A stretch of DNA of 64,000 bases from the NCBI GenBank assembly GCA_902572605.1, contig CACGGD010000001.1, forward strand, positions 221,861-285,860, read 5' to 3'. Below the pieces are notes generated by a model, which was not told where the DNA came from, did not search any database, and saw nothing but the letters and a program-made list of their open reading frames with translations. Source of the DNA: an uncultured Pelagibacteraceae bacterium. GTDB taxonomy: Bacteria > Pseudomonadota > Alphaproteobacteria > Pelagibacterales > Pelagibacteraceae. Made by a program: the position numbers and the translations under genes. Of the stretch, positions 46,166 to 56,914 are shown in pieces; position 1 is the stretch's first letter; each line of letters starts with the position of its first letter.

Positions 46166-46885
46166 ATGAGCAAATTAATCTTAACAAGACACGGCCAAAG
46201 TGTATGGAATGCAGAAAATAGATTTACAGGGTGGGTAGATGTTGATTTATCTGAGAAAGGAATTTTAGAAGCTCAAAAATCTGGTCAATTAATTAAAAAT
46301 TTAAATATTATTATAGATGTTTCCTACACATCTTTTTTAAAAAGAGCCATCAAAACTCTTACTACCATTCTTCAGGAAAATAATTTGGAACTTAAATTTA
46401 ATACTTCTTGGGAATTAAATGAGAGACATTACGGATCCTTAACAGGTTTAAATAAAGAAGAAACTAAAAAGAGAATTGGCGAAGAACAGTTTAAAAAGTA
46501 TAGAAGGTCTTGGGATATACCACCACCACCAATGGCTGAGAACGACAAAAATCATTCTTTATTTAGTCCATTAAACCCAAGTATACCTGTGGGAATGATA
46601 CCTTTTACTGAGTCTTTAAAAGATACATACAAAAGAGTAATTCCTTATTATGAAAAAGAAATTCAAAAACATATTAAAGAAAATAAAAATGTTCTAATAT
46701 CAGCTCATGGGAATTCACTAAGAACACTATGCAAATATCTATTTAATATTTCCGATCAAAAGATCAATGAACTCGAAATTCCAACAGGAAATCCTTTAAT
46801 AATTGAATTTGATAACAATCTTAAAATTCAAAAATATTATTATCTGGATGAAACTAGAGCTAAACCTATTATTTTTAATCAGTAA
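46166..46885 (+). CDS. gpmA: 2,3-bisphosphoglycerate-dependent phosphoglycerate mutase
   Basis: 'LTRHGQSVWNAENRFTGWVDVDLSEKG', 'ELNERHYGSLTGLNKEET', 'AHGNSLR'. Confidence 0.95.
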   Translation: MSKLILTRHGQSVWNAENRFTGWVDVDLSEKGILEAQKSGQLIKNLNIIIDVSYTSFLKRAIKTLTTILQENNLELKFNTSWELNERHYGSLTGLNKEETKKRIGEEQFKKYRRSWDIPPPPMAENDKNHSLFSPLNPSIPVGMIPFTESLKDTYKRVIPYYEKEIQKHIKENKNVLISAHGNSLRTLCKYLFNISDQKINELEIPTGNPLIIEFDNNLKIQKYYYLDETRAKPIIFNQ

Positions 46886-47570
46886 TCTTTAAATTTGATA
46901 ATTTGTTATAAATTTCTATTGCGTTTAAGTGATAAAATTTTTGCTTACTTTCATTTCCAATTAAGGAATTTTCCTTAATTAGATAGTTCCATATCTTGTT
47001 CATAGAAAATTTTTTATCTTTTATAGAACTAAAAACACTTTCATCTAAAATTTGAAGACCGGTAAAAATAAATTCATTACTATTGTCTCTGCTAATCACT
47101 CCGTCATTGAGATTAAAATCTCCCTTAAAAGAACTATCAAAGCTCAAGTTTTTATTAACAAGCAATAAGCAAGGTTTTTTCTTTTCAAAGTATAAATCTT
47201 CCAAATCTTTTAATTCATTATAATAAGCCTTACTCCATAAAGTATCTGGATTAATTGCTATAAAAGGTTTTTTGAAAGATCTAGTAGCGTGAAATATTCC
47301 TCCTCCAGTATCAAGCAAAATATCCCGTTCATAAGAAATTGTAATCTTTATTTTATATTTTTTTTTATTTATAAAATCTTTTATTTGACCTGGAAGATGA
47401 TGAACATTAACCGCTATTTCCTCTACACCATGATTAATTAATAGCTCTATAGCTCTCTCAATTAAATTCTTGTTCCCTATTTGAATTAATGGTTTTGGAA
47501 TTTTAAAGGTAATGGGCTGCATTCTTTTTCCTAATCCAGCAGCTAAAATCATTCCATGTTTAATTTTCAT
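46875..47570 (-). CDS. murU: N-acetylmuramate-1-phosphate uridylyltransferase-like nucleotidyltransferase
   Basis: 'MILAAGLGKRMQPITFKIPKPLIQIGNKNLIE'; adjacent to amgK. Confidence 0.8.
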   Translation of the reverse strand: MKIKHGMILAAGLGKRMQPITFKIPKPLIQIGNKNLIERAIELLINHGVEEIAVNVHHLPGQIKDFINKKKYKIKITISYERDILLDTGGGIFHATRSFKKPFIAINPDTLWSKAYYNELKDLEDLYFEKKKPCLLLVNKNLSFDSSFKGDFNLNDGVISRDNSNEFIFTGLQILDESVFSSIKDKKFSMNKIWNYLIKENSLIGNESKQKFYHLNAIEIYNKLSNLKITD

Positions 47571-48526
47571 ATTTTAACCTTTTTTAATTTTTTCAACGGC
47601 AGATGTTTTTTAAATAATATATTCAGTTTATCAAAAATAGGGTTTTTCATTCTTCTTTCAATAAGCAGCCAAGTGTAAGGTAAATATTTAATATAGTTTG
47701 GTTTTTTGTCTCTTTTATATAATCTAACAAAAATTCCAAGTATCTTTAAGTTTCTTTGAACAGATAAAATATCAAAATCATTTTTTAGATAAGATTGATT
47801 TTTAGCTTTAAATTTTGTTTTTTGTAAATAATATTTAAATAAATTATCTTGTAAATTTTTTGACATCTTAATTCTCACATCATCAATTAATGAAGCAACA
47901 TCATATAAAGGATTGCCAATTATTGCATCTTGACTATCAATGAGGCTTAATTTTTTTTTGGTCACCATAATATTTGATGCATGAAAATCTCTATGAGTAA
48001 AACAATCATTTTTAAAATATAGTTTTTTATAAATATTATTTAATTCTTTCTTTAATATTTTTTTAATTTTGCTAAGTTTTAAATTTTTAGAACAATGCTT
48101 TAAATACCAATCAAAAAATAAATCTGACTCTTTGTGCAGATGAGTAAGAGAATATTTAGTAAATTTTATTTTTTTTCCACTAAAATAATATTGATTTTTA
48201 ATTTTAATTTTTTGAAGTTTAATAATTAATTCAATTAATTTTTTATAATCTTTAAGCTTATTTTTTTTATTTTTGATGTAATCAAAAAAAGACTTATCAC
48301 CTAAATCTGAAATTTCAATCATATTATTTTTGTAATAATTATTAAGAAGTTTAGGTGATGAAATATTATGACTATTTAAAATTTTATTTATTGCAGAGTA
48401 GACAATTAAATTTTTATATTGTTCTTTTCTAGCAAAGACTACTATTGAAGTTTTATTGTTCTTTTTTATCCTATAAAATTCTCTAAAAGATGCGTCTCCA
48501 GAAATTTTTTTCAATTTATAATTCAT
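47567..48526 (-). CDS. amgK: aminoglycoside phosphotransferase-fold sugar kinase (AmgK-like)
   Basis: 'FTHRDFHASNIMV', 'LIDSQDAIIGNPLYDVASLIDD'. Confidence 0.8.
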   Translation of the reverse strand: MNYKLKKISGDASFREFYRIKKNNKTSIVVFARKEQYKNLIVYSAINKILNSHNISSPKLLNNYYKNNMIEISDLGDKSFFDYIKNKKNKLKDYKKLIELIIKLQKIKIKNQYYFSGKKIKFTKYSLTHLHKESDLFFDWYLKHCSKNLKLSKIKKILKKELNNIYKKLYFKNDCFTHRDFHASNIMVTKKKLSLIDSQDAIIGNPLYDVASLIDDVRIKMSKNLQDNLFKYYLQKTKFKAKNQSYLKNDFDILSVQRNLKILGIFVRLYKRDKKPNYIKYLPYTWLLIERRMKNPIFDKLNILFKKHLPLKKLKKVKI

Positions 48527-48971
48527 TTTTATTAATATCTTTCCATTTTCCTTGTCCTACAAGACTCAATTCTCTCTCGTTCTCTTTGTTAGAATAATTT
48601 AACCTTAACTCTAATCTATTTACTAAATTTATCTCAACTAGTTCAGGCCATTCAATTATTTTAATTGAGTCAAGACTCTCTTTAAAAATACCAAGCTGAT
48701 CTAACTCCTTCTTGTTTTTAATTCTGTAAAGATCATAATGCATTACCTTCAAATTTTTAATATCGTATTCATATAATAAGTTGAATGTAGGACTTAAAAC
48801 TTCTGTTTCCTTAACCCCTTCTCTTTTTTGTAAATAATTAATAAAATTTCTTGCAAAAGTTGTTTTTCCAACACCAATTTCTCCAATTAAAAGAATGCAA
48901 TCTTTCTCAGATACATTGTCTGCAATTTTATTTGAAATTAATTTAAGATGATCTAAAGATTTAATAATCAT
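48516..48971 (-). CDS. tsaE: tRNA threonylcarbamoyladenosine biosynthesis ATPase TsaE
   Basis: 'LIGEIGVGKTTFARNFI', 'SPTFNLLYEYD', 'HYDLYRI'. Confidence 0.9.
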   Translation of the reverse strand: MIIKSLDHLKLISNKIADNVSEKDCILLIGEIGVGKTTFARNFINYLQKREGVKETEVLSPTFNLLYEYDIKNLKVMHYDLYRIKNKKELDQLGIFKESLDSIKIIEWPELVEINLVNRLELRLNYSNKENERELSLVGQGKWKDINKNEL

Positions 48972-48982
48972 TAGCTACTAAT

Positions 48983-50272
48983 CTAGTAGCGATAAGTATC
49001 TGGTTTAAATGGTCCTGATGGTTTAACGCTAATGTAATCTGCTTGTTCTTTTGACATTTTAGTTAACTTTGCACCAACTTTATCCAAATGTAACATGGCT
49101 ACTTTTTCATCTAGATGTTTTGGTAAGACATAAACTTTCTTTTCATATTTGTCTGAGTTATTCCATAATTCTATTTGTGCAATTACTTGATTGGTAAAAG
49201 AAGCGCTCATTACAAAACTAGGATGCCCAGTTGCACATCCTAAATTTACTAGCCTACCTTCTGCTAATAAAATAATTCTTTTTTTGCTAGGCAATTCTAT
49301 TTCATGAACCTGAGGTTTTATTTCATTCCACTTATAGTTTTTTAAAGCTTCAACTTGAATTTCATTATCAAAGTGACCAATATTACATAATATTGCTCTG
49401 TCTTTCATGTTTCTCATATGATCTGCTGTTACAATATCCTTATTTCCTGTTGCGGTTACTACAATGTCAGCATCTTGTATTGCATCGTTCATTAAAACAA
49501 CTTCATATCCTTCCATTGCTGCTTGCAAAGCACAAATTGGGTCTGTTTCTGTTACCATAACTCTTGCACCAGCTTGTCTTAATGATGCGGCACTTCCTTT
49601 TCCAACATCACCAAATCCTGCAACAATAGCCACTTTACCTGACATCATAACATCTGTAGCTCTTTTTATCCCATCTACTAAACTTTCTCTACAACCGTAC
49701 AAATTATCAAATTTAGATTTTGTAACTGAGTCATTTACATTTATTGCAGGTATTAAAAGCTCGTTCTTTGCTTCCATTTTTTTTAGAGCCAGAACACCTG
49801 TTGTAGTTTCTTCTGAAACACCTTTAACATTTTTAAGCATATCTTTATATTCTTTGTGCATTAAAGCTGTGAGATCTCCTCCATCATCTAAAATCATATT
49901 TGGTTTCCAATCTTTCTTTCCTTCTATAGTTTGTTTAACACACCACCAATACTCTTTTTCTGTTTCACCTTTCCAAGCAAATACAGGTATACCTGCTTTT
50001 GCAATTGCTGCGGCTGCATGATCTTGAGTAGAAAAAATATTACAAGATGACCATCTAACTTCTGCACCTAAATCTACTAAGGTTTCAATTAAAACAGCAG
50101 TTTGAATCGTCATATGGAGACATCCAAGAATATGTGCTCCCTTTAAAGGTTTTTTACTCTTGTATTCTTTTCTTAATGCCATTAATCCTGGCATTTCCGT
50201 TTCTGCTAGAGAAATTTCTTTTCTACCAAATTCAGCTAGATTAATATCTTTTACTTTAAAATCTTGAGACAT
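48983..50272 (-). CDS. ahcY: adenosylhomocysteinase
   Basis: '[22 protein letters not shown]', '[21 protein letters not shown]', C-terminal 'KPDTYRY'. Confidence 0.97.
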   Translation of the reverse strand: MSQDFKVKDINLAEFGRKEISLAETEMPGLMALRKEYKSKKPLKGAHILGCLHMTIQTAVLIETLVDLGAEVRWSSCNIFSTQDHAAAAIAKAGIPVFAWKGETEKEYWWCVKQTIEGKKDWKPNMILDDGGDLTALMHKEYKDMLKNVKGVSEETTTGVLALKKMEAKNELLIPAINVNDSVTKSKFDNLYGCRESLVDGIKRATDVMMSGKVAIVAGFGDVGKGSAASLRQAGARVMVTETDPICALQAAMEGYEVVLMNDAIQDADIVVTATGNKDIVTADHMRNMKDRAILCNIGHFDNEIQVEALKNYKWNEIKPQVHEIELPSKKRIILLAEGRLVNLGCATGHPSFVMSASFTNQVIAQIELWNNSDKYEKKVYVLPKHLDEKVAMLHLDKVGAKLTKMSKEQADYISVKPSGPFKPDTYRY

Positions 50273-50320
50273 ATTTTAGAGTTATTTAACAACATAAATG
50301 AACGTTATCAAGAAAGATTG

Positions 50321-51844
50321 CTAAGAAAATTTTGGCAGCAATACTTCGACCTGGGCACCTCCTTTATTTAGTCTATTTGAAGCTGATATTGTTCCTTCAT
50401 GCAATTCTACAATATTTTTAACGATGTTAAGTCCTAAACCAGAGTGTTTTCCAAAGCTCTCAGGCCTATTACTGTAGAATCTTTTAAATATTTTTTGAGG
50501 AGAGGTTTCAGAAAAACCTGGGCCTTCATCTTTAATTAATATTACAAGATTATTTGAAGTTTCCTCAACTTCAATTTCTATCTTTTTATTATCACCACTA
50601 AATGAAATAGAGTTGTCTAATAAATTAGCTATTACTTGCTCTAATCTATTTTCAATACCCAAGATATAATGACCATTTTTTGAAACTATCTTCTTTTTAA
50701 TATTTATCTTAATTTTTTTATTTTGATTTTTTAAATCTTGTTTAAAATCATCTGCAACATTAGTAATTATTTCAATCAAATTAACCTTACTCATTTGTTC
50801 TCTTGACCACGAAGCTTCATCTTTTAACATTTGAGAATAATCAGTAATTAATCTTTCAATTCTTTCAGCATCATGATTAATGATTTTCAATAATTTTTCA
50901 CTTTCCATTTTATCAGTTGTTTTATCTAATAATTCTGAAGCACTTTTTAATGAAGCTAAAGGATTCCTAATTTCATGCGCTAGGTCATTTGAAAAAGTTT
51001 CTGCTCTAGTAGTTCTTTTCTGAAGTTCCTTCGTCATCTCATCAATAGATTTTGTTAATTTTCCAATTTCATCTTCTCGAACAAAAAAGTTTTTTATATC
51101 AATATTTTTATTAGACTTTTTTTTTATTGCTTCACTAAATCTTACTAATAAACCAATTGGTTTTAAAATATATTTATTTAAAAAAAGAGAAAAAATTAAA
51201 ATTACTAGTGTTACAGCCAAAACAGTTCTAAGTATAAAAGCCTTTCTTTCTTCAACTGCATTAAGAATGTCATTTGCTTCTTCAGATACAACAATATAGC
51301 CTGCGTCTATCTCATTAAGTTTAATTCTACTCAATGTACTAACAAAAAAATTATTTTGAATATTTTCTGAGATTATTATTGGTTCATTTTGATATTTATT
51401 CAATATAGCTTCTTTAATTATATTTTTATTTTGTTTTTTTATTAATTTTTTTGAATTACTTTTTTCTTTAATCTGTCCATCAATTGTTTCTTCTATAATT
51501 ATATCTGATCTTGTAAATACATTTTGATCTAAATCTAAAATATTAGTGTCTCCAATTAAATCTCCATTAATATTATAAAATTGTACTCTATCGAGACTTT
51601 GAAATAAAAACCTAGTAGAAAATAAAAAAGTTCTTATATCTTTCTCGTTAAAATCGATATTCAATCTTTCTAGGTGATCAACAGTATTATTAATTACAAT
51701 ATAGTGATCAGCTGTTCTTTTTTTTATAAGATTTGGTTGAATGGCTTTTAGATAAAGTATTGTAAAAAGACCCAATATAGAAAAAACACCTAAGTTAAAT
51801 AGTAGAAATTTTTTTAGTATAGATGCTGATTTTTTTTGTCTCAT
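50321..51844 (-). CDS. chvG: ChvG/ExoS-type sensor histidine kinase
   Basis: HAMP, 'FSNDLAHEIRNPLASLKSASELL', 'DEGPGF', 'GLGLNIVKNIVELHEG'. Confidence 0.85.
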   Translation of the reverse strand: MRQKKSASILKKFLLFNLGVFSILGLFTILYLKAIQPNLIKKRTADHYIVINNTVDHLERLNIDFNEKDIRTFLFSTRFLFQSLDRVQFYNINGDLIGDTNILDLDQNVFTRSDIIIEETIDGQIKEKSNSKKLIKKQNKNIIKEAILNKYQNEPIIISENIQNNFFVSTLSRIKLNEIDAGYIVVSEEANDILNAVEERKAFILRTVLAVTLVILIFSLFLNKYILKPIGLLVRFSEAIKKKSNKNIDIKNFFVREDEIGKLTKSIDEMTKELQKRTTRAETFSNDLAHEIRNPLASLKSASELLDKTTDKMESEKLLKIINHDAERIERLITDYSQMLKDEASWSREQMSKVNLIEIITNVADDFKQDLKNQNKKIKINIKKKIVSKNGHYILGIENRLEQVIANLLDNSISFSGDNKKIEIEVEETSNNLVILIKDEGPGFSETSPQKIFKRFYSNRPESFGKHSGLGLNIVKNIVELHEGTISASNRLNKGGAQVEVLLPKFS

Positions 51845-52542
51845 TAACTAACATTCCATCTATACCCACTTCCATATCTAGTTTCAATTGCAGAAAACTT
51901 TTCATCAACTTTTTTAAACTTTTTTCTTATTCTTTTGACATGACTATCAATAGTTCTATCCTCAATTTCGGTATTTTCCTTGTAAGCTATGTCCATTAAA
52001 TGAGCTCTTTCTTTTATCACTCCTGGTCTCTTTGCTAACTCTTTAACAATTAAAAATTCCGTTGTCGTTAGTTTGTCAGGTAAAGGTTTTCCACCCCATT
52101 CGCATTCTAATTGAGAAGGGTCTAGTTTTAATTTTCCATGGGTTATAATATTTTTTGTATCATCAACTACATTGGTTTTTTTTCTTAATTGAACTCTTAT
52201 TCTCTCAATTAAAACTTTTGTCGAAAAACCACCCGATTTTTTTACAAAATCATCAGCTCCTAATTTTAAACCTAGTAATTCGTCAACTTCTTCGTCTTTA
52301 GAAGTTAAAAAGATTATAGGAATTGACATTTTTTTTCTTAATTTTTTTAATAATTCCTCTCCATCCATTTTTGGCATCTTAATATCCAAAACTGCCAAAT
52401 CGGGTGGATTTCTTGTTAGTCCAATCAATGCTGACTCTCCATCTATATAGGTCTGAACTTTAAAACCTTCTCTTTCAAGTGCAATGCTTATACCAGTTAA
52501 GATATTTCTATCATCATCTACTAATGCAATTGTTTGTGTCAT
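51844..52542 (-). CDS. chvI: ChvI-type response regulator (OmpR family)
   Basis: Receiver 'LVDDDRNI', 'LAVLDIKMPKMDGEELL', winged-helix 'RTIDSHVKRIRKKF'. Confidence 0.88.
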   Translation of the reverse strand: MTQTIALVDDDRNILTGISIALEREGFKVQTYIDGESALIGLTRNPPDLAVLDIKMPKMDGEELLKKLRKKMSIPIIFLTSKDEEVDELLGLKLGADDFVKKSGGFSTKVLIERIRVQLRKKTNVVDDTKNIITHGKLKLDPSQLECEWGGKPLPDKLTTTEFLIVKELAKRPGVIKERAHLMDIAYKENTEIEDRTIDSHVKRIRKKFKKVDEKFSAIETRYGSGYRWNVS

Positions 52543-52581
52543 ATAATCATTTTCAAGATCTTAATGTCAAAATTTAGGCGT

Positions 52582-55356
52582 CTAATGTGCTTCACCCCAA
52601 TTATTACCAGAATTAATACTTACCTCCAATGGAATTGAAAATTTATGGTGTTCTGAACTAGAAATTGAAATCATAGCATCTTTAATGATTTTTTTAATTT
52701 CATTTTCATCTTTTTTCAAACATTCAAATATAAGCTCATCATGTATCTGAAGAAGCATTTTAGCTTTGTTTTTCTGATCTTCTAAAATTTTATCTATCTT
52801 TATCATTGCGAGTCTAATGATATCAGCTGCTGAACCTTGAATGGGGGCATTAACAGCTGCTCTTTCTTGAAAACTTCTTACACTAAAATTTTTATCATTA
52901 ATTCCCCGAAGATGAATTCTCCTGCCAAAAATATTATTAACATAACCCTGCTTTCTGCAGATTTGAATTGTAGAATTCATATAATCTTTGATCTCTGGAA
53001 ATTTTTTAAAATAGGAATTTATAAAATCTAATGCTTCTTGATTAGATACAGATATTTGTTTTGCTAAACCATATTGTGTAATACCATAAATAATTCCAAA
53101 ATTTATTGCTTTAGCTTTTCTTCTAAAATCATCTGAAACTTTATTTAATGATAAACCAAAAACTTGGCTAGCAGTTAAAGCATGAATATCTTGATTGTTT
53201 TTAAAAGCTTTTTTTAACTCTTTGACATCTGCCATATCTGCTAGAATTCTCATTTCTATCTGATCATAATCAGCTGAAATAAGAATATTATCTTTTTCTG
53301 CTATAAAAGCTTTTCTAATTTCTTTACCATCTGAAGTCTTGATTGGAATATTTTGTAAATTTGGGTCACTAGATGCTAATCGTCCAGTATTAGTCGCAGC
53401 TAAAAGAAATGAAGTATGAACTCTTTTTGTTTTATTATTAATGTGCTCTTGTAAAGCATCAGTATAAGTGCTTTTTAATTTTGATACCTGTCTCCATTCT
53501 AAGACTAAGTTTGGAAATTTATGTCCCGTTAATGCCAAATCTTCTAAAATTTTAGCACTTGTAGCAAGACTACCCTTCTTAGTCTTTTTTAATTTTGCAA
53601 TTTTTAAATCATTATAAATTATCTCTCCTAGTTGCTTTGGAGAACCAATATTAAATTCTCGGCCTGAAATTTTATAAATTTCTTTTTCTATTTTTTTTAA
53701 TCTTTCTTCAAACTTTTTTGATAATCTTTTTAAATATGTGTCATCAACTTTAACTCCATTTATCTCTAACTTTGATAGCAACTTAACCATTGGTTTTTCA
53801 AAGATTTCATAAACTTTATTTAATTTCTCTTTATTAACCCTATCTAGCAAAAGATTATAAAGTCTTAATGTTATGTCTGCATCTTCAGCAGCATATTTAG
53901 TTGCTTCTTCTAAGTTTACATCGGAAAAATTCAACTGTTTTTTTCCAGAACCAACAACATCTTTATAAGAAATAGCTTTATGACCTAAATGTATTTCTGA
54001 AAGTGTATCCATATTATGCCTATTATTTCCAGCATCTAAAACATAGGATAGCAACATTGTATCTTCTACGGGATCTATTTTAATCCCATTTTTTTTTAAA
54101 ATAATAAAATCATATTTGATGTTCTGGCCAACTTTTTTAATGCTAGGATCTTCAAGCAAAGATTTAATCTTTTTTAAAACCAATTGTTTATCTAGTCCTT
54201 TAATATTCTTGTGTCCTAGAGGAATATAATAGGCTTCATTAGGAGCATAACTAAAAGAAATTCCAACTAATTCTGCTTCTAAAGGATTTAAAGATGAGGT
54301 TTCAGTATCTATAGAAATTAATGACTTTGTATTTAAAATATCTATTAATTTGTCTAAATTTTTTTCATTTAAAATACTTTTATAAAGCTTGGTATCTATT
54401 TTAGTAGTTTTAGATAGTTTATTATTAACTTTAGAATTGCTAACATTATCTTTGTCTTCGCCATAAAAACTTATTGCCTGACTTAATAATCGATTAAACT
54501 CCATTTCTCTTAAAAAATTATAAAGATTATCTTTATTTATTTCTTTGATTATAAAACTGCTTGGATCATCTTTAACTGGAACATCTTCTTTCAATTTAAC
54601 TAATTTTCGACTTAATAATGCTTTATCGCTATTTTCTAATAACGTCTGTCTTCTCTTATTTTGTGGAATTTCAGAAGCTTTTTTTAATAAAGTGTCTAAA
54701 TTTTTATATTTGTTAATCAATTCAGCTGCCGTTTTAATTCCTATACCTGGCACACCAGGAATATTATCTGAGGGGTCGCCTGCTAATGACTGAACATCTA
54801 TAACTTGATTAGGTTTTACTCCAAATTTCTCCAGAACTTCTTTCTCTCCAATAATTTTACTTTTCATTGGATCATACAATCTAATTTTATTAGATACTAA
54901 CTGCATTAAATCTTTATCAGACGAAATTACCGTAACTTTTGCTCCAGCATCTGTTATATGTTTTGCATAGGTAGCTATAAGATCGTCTGCTTCATAATTA
55001 AGAAGTTCTATAGATGGTAAATTAAATGCTTTGACTGATTTTCTTATATATTCAAATTGAGGTATTAAATCCTCTGGAGCTTCAGACCTATTTGCTTTGT
55101 ATTCACTATAAATATCATTTCTAAAGTTCTTTCTAGCTGAGTCAAAGATAACTGCAAAATGAGTTGGTTTATTAATTGAGTCATCCGATCTCGAGTCTTC
55201 TAATAATTTAAAAAGCATAGAGCAAAAACCACTTACTGCACCAGTTGGAAGTCCATCGCTTTTTCTAGATAATGGTGGCAAGGCATAATAAGCTCGAAAA
55301 ATATAACCTGATCCATCTACAAGATAATAATGATCTTTTTTTTTTATTGAACTCAT
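52582..55356 (-). CDS. polA: DNA polymerase I
   Basis: 5'-3' exo, 3'-5' exo-like and Pol A domains: 'SADYDQIEMRILADMADV', 'RRKAKAINFGIIYGITQYGLAKQ', 'LLQIHDELIFE'. Confidence 0.97.
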   Translation of the reverse strand: MSSIKKKDHYYLVDGSGYIFRAYYALPPLSRKSDGLPTGAVSGFCSMLFKLLEDSRSDDSINKPTHFAVIFDSARKNFRNDIYSEYKANRSEAPEDLIPQFEYIRKSVKAFNLPSIELLNYEADDLIATYAKHITDAGAKVTVISSDKDLMQLVSNKIRLYDPMKSKIIGEKEVLEKFGVKPNQVIDVQSLAGDPSDNIPGVPGIGIKTAAELINKYKNLDTLLKKASEIPQNKRRQTLLENSDKALLSRKLVKLKEDVPVKDDPSSFIIKEINKDNLYNFLREMEFNRLLSQAISFYGEDKDNVSNSKVNNKLSKTTKIDTKLYKSILNEKNLDKLIDILNTKSLISIDTETSSLNPLEAELVGISFSYAPNEAYYIPLGHKNIKGLDKQLVLKKIKSLLEDPSIKKVGQNIKYDFIILKKNGIKIDPVEDTMLLSYVLDAGNNRHNMDTLSEIHLGHKAISYKDVVGSGKKQLNFSDVNLEEATKYAAEDADITLRLYNLLLDRVNKEKLNKVYEIFEKPMVKLLSKLEINGVKVDDTYLKRLSKKFEERLKKIEKEIYKISGREFNIGSPKQLGEIIYNDLKIAKLKKTKKGSLATSAKILEDLALTGHKFPNLVLEWRQVSKLKSTYTDALQEHINNKTKRVHTSFLLAATNTGRLASSDPNLQNIPIKTSDGKEIRKAFIAEKDNILISADYDQIEMRILADMADVKELKKAFKNNQDIHALTASQVFGLSLNKVSDDFRRKAKAINFGIIYGITQYGLAKQISVSNQEALDFINSYFKKFPEIKDYMNSTIQICRKQGYVNNIFGRRIHLRGINDKNFSVRSFQERAAVNAPIQGSAADIIRLAMIKIDKILEDQKNKAKMLLQIHDELIFECLKKDENEIKKIIKDAMISISSSEHHKFSIPLEVSINSGNNWGEAH

Positions 55357-55399
55357 ATATATATATTACATTAATTTTTAACCTATATTTAATCAAACT

Positions 55400-56329
55400 A
55401 TGAATAAATACGCTTTAACTGTTGAAAATCTCACAAAGGTTTACTCGGATTCTAAAAACAAAAAAGAAAATAAAGCACTAAATAATTTAAATTTTCAGGT
55501 CAATCAGGGAGAAGTATTTGGTTTACTTGGTCCTAATGGAGCTGGCAAGACTACCTTTCTAGGTATTTTGGGTGGAACAGTTTCAAAAACAAAGGGTTAT
55601 ATAAATGTTTGGGGTTTTGATCTTGATAAAAATCCTAGACAAGTAAAAGCCTCTATTGGAATTGTCCCCCAAGAAGTTAATCTTGATGCCTTCTTTAGCC
55701 CTAAAAAATTGCTAGAATTGCAAGCCGGTCTATACGGGGTAACTAAAAAAGATAGAATTACTGACTTAATTTTAAAAATGGTAGCATTAGAAAATAAAGC
55801 CAATGCTTATTCTAGAAGCTTATCGGGCGGTATGAAAAGAAGACTACTAATTGCTAAAGCAATGGTACATCAACCACCTATCTTAATATTAGATGAGCCT
55901 ACAGCTGGTGTCGATGTTGAGCTAAGAAATAATCTTTGGAATAATGTCAAAGAGTTAAATAAGGAGGGTGTTACAATTATTCTTACCACACACTACTTAT
56001 TTGAAGCACAAGAAATGTGTGATCGAATAGCCATTATAGATAAAGGTAATTTAGTTGCTCTTGATACAACTCAAAAACTTTTAGATAGAATTCAGACAAA
56101 AAAAATAAACTTCAAAGTTAAGAATATAGAAAAAGATAAGATTTTAAAAATGGAAGGAATACAATTTAAAATCAGTTCTAATGACTCAATTTCAGTTACT
56201 TACGAAAAAAATTCACTTAATTTCGGAGAAATTATTAATTATTTCAGTCAAAACAACATAAAAATACTAGATATTGTCACAGAAGACGGGGATTTAGAGG
56301 ATGTATTCGTACAATTAACAAATAAGTAG
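55400..56329 (+). CDS. ABC-2 type transporter ATP-binding protein
   Basis: 'GLLGPNGAGKTTFLGILGG', 'LSGGMKRRLLIAKAMVHQPPILILDEPTAGVD'. Confidence 0.85.
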   Translation: MNKYALTVENLTKVYSDSKNKKENKALNNLNFQVNQGEVFGLLGPNGAGKTTFLGILGGTVSKTKGYINVWGFDLDKNPRQVKASIGIVPQEVNLDAFFSPKKLLELQAGLYGVTKKDRITDLILKMVALENKANAYSRSLSGGMKRRLLIAKAMVHQPPILILDEPTAGVDVELRNNLWNNVKELNKEGVTIILTTHYLFEAQEMCDRIAIIDKGNLVALDTTQKLLDRIQTKKINFKVKNIEKDKILKMEGIQFKISSNDSISVTYEKNSLNFGEIINYFSQNNIKILDIVTEDGDLEDVFVQLTNK

Positions 56330-56361
56330 ATTTAAGTTAAAAAAAAGATAAATATATACAT

Positions 56362-56913
56362 ATGGAACTTGTAAAAAATTTTACGCAATCAAAATTAGTT
56401 AAAAATATATTTATAGCCTTTATTGGGACAGTGTTGCTAGCTATTTCATCAAAAATAAAGATTCCTTTTTATCCAGTGCCTATGACAATGCAAACTTTAA
56501 TCGTCCTAATAATTGGTATTGGATTTGGATGGAAACTTGGAGTAGCTACTATAGCATTATATCTGTTTGAAGGAATAATAGGCTTACCAGTTTTTTCTGG
56601 AACCCCTGAAAAAGGAGTTGGTTTAGTTTATTTTACTGGTCCTACAATGGGTTATTTATTTGGTTTTCTAGTTACAGCTTTTGTAGCAGGAAAATTTAAT
56701 TACAATAATAATTTAATTTATAACTTTCTAAAATTAACTTTTGCAACTAGTTTCATTTATATATTAGGATTACTTTGGCTTGGAGGACTAATTGGTTGGG
56801 ATAAACCAATATTTAAATTAGGTGCTCAGCCTTTTTTATTGGCTGAATTATTTAAGATTCTCTTAGCTACGTTTGCTATCAATCAAATTAAAAAGATTAA
56901 AAAAATACTTTAA
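56362..56913 (+). CDS. bioY: biotin transporter BioY
   Basis: 'IPFYPVPMTMQTLIVLIIG', 'LYLFEGIIGLPVFSG', 'GPTMGYLFGF'. Confidence 0.9.
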   Translation: MELVKNFTQSKLVKNIFIAFIGTVLLAISSKIKIPFYPVPMTMQTLIVLIIGIGFGWKLGVATIALYLFEGIIGLPVFSGTPEKGVGLVYFTGPTMGYLFGFLVTAFVAGKFNYNNNLIYNFLKLTFATSFIYILGLLWLGGLIGWDKPIFKLGAQPFLLAELFKILLATFAINQIKKIKKIL

Positions 56914-56914
56914 T

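Noticed and set aside
49464-50021. 185-aa plus-strand ORF
   Set aside because: Antisense of ahcY; no recognisable protein family, conserved AhcY motifs are on the other strand
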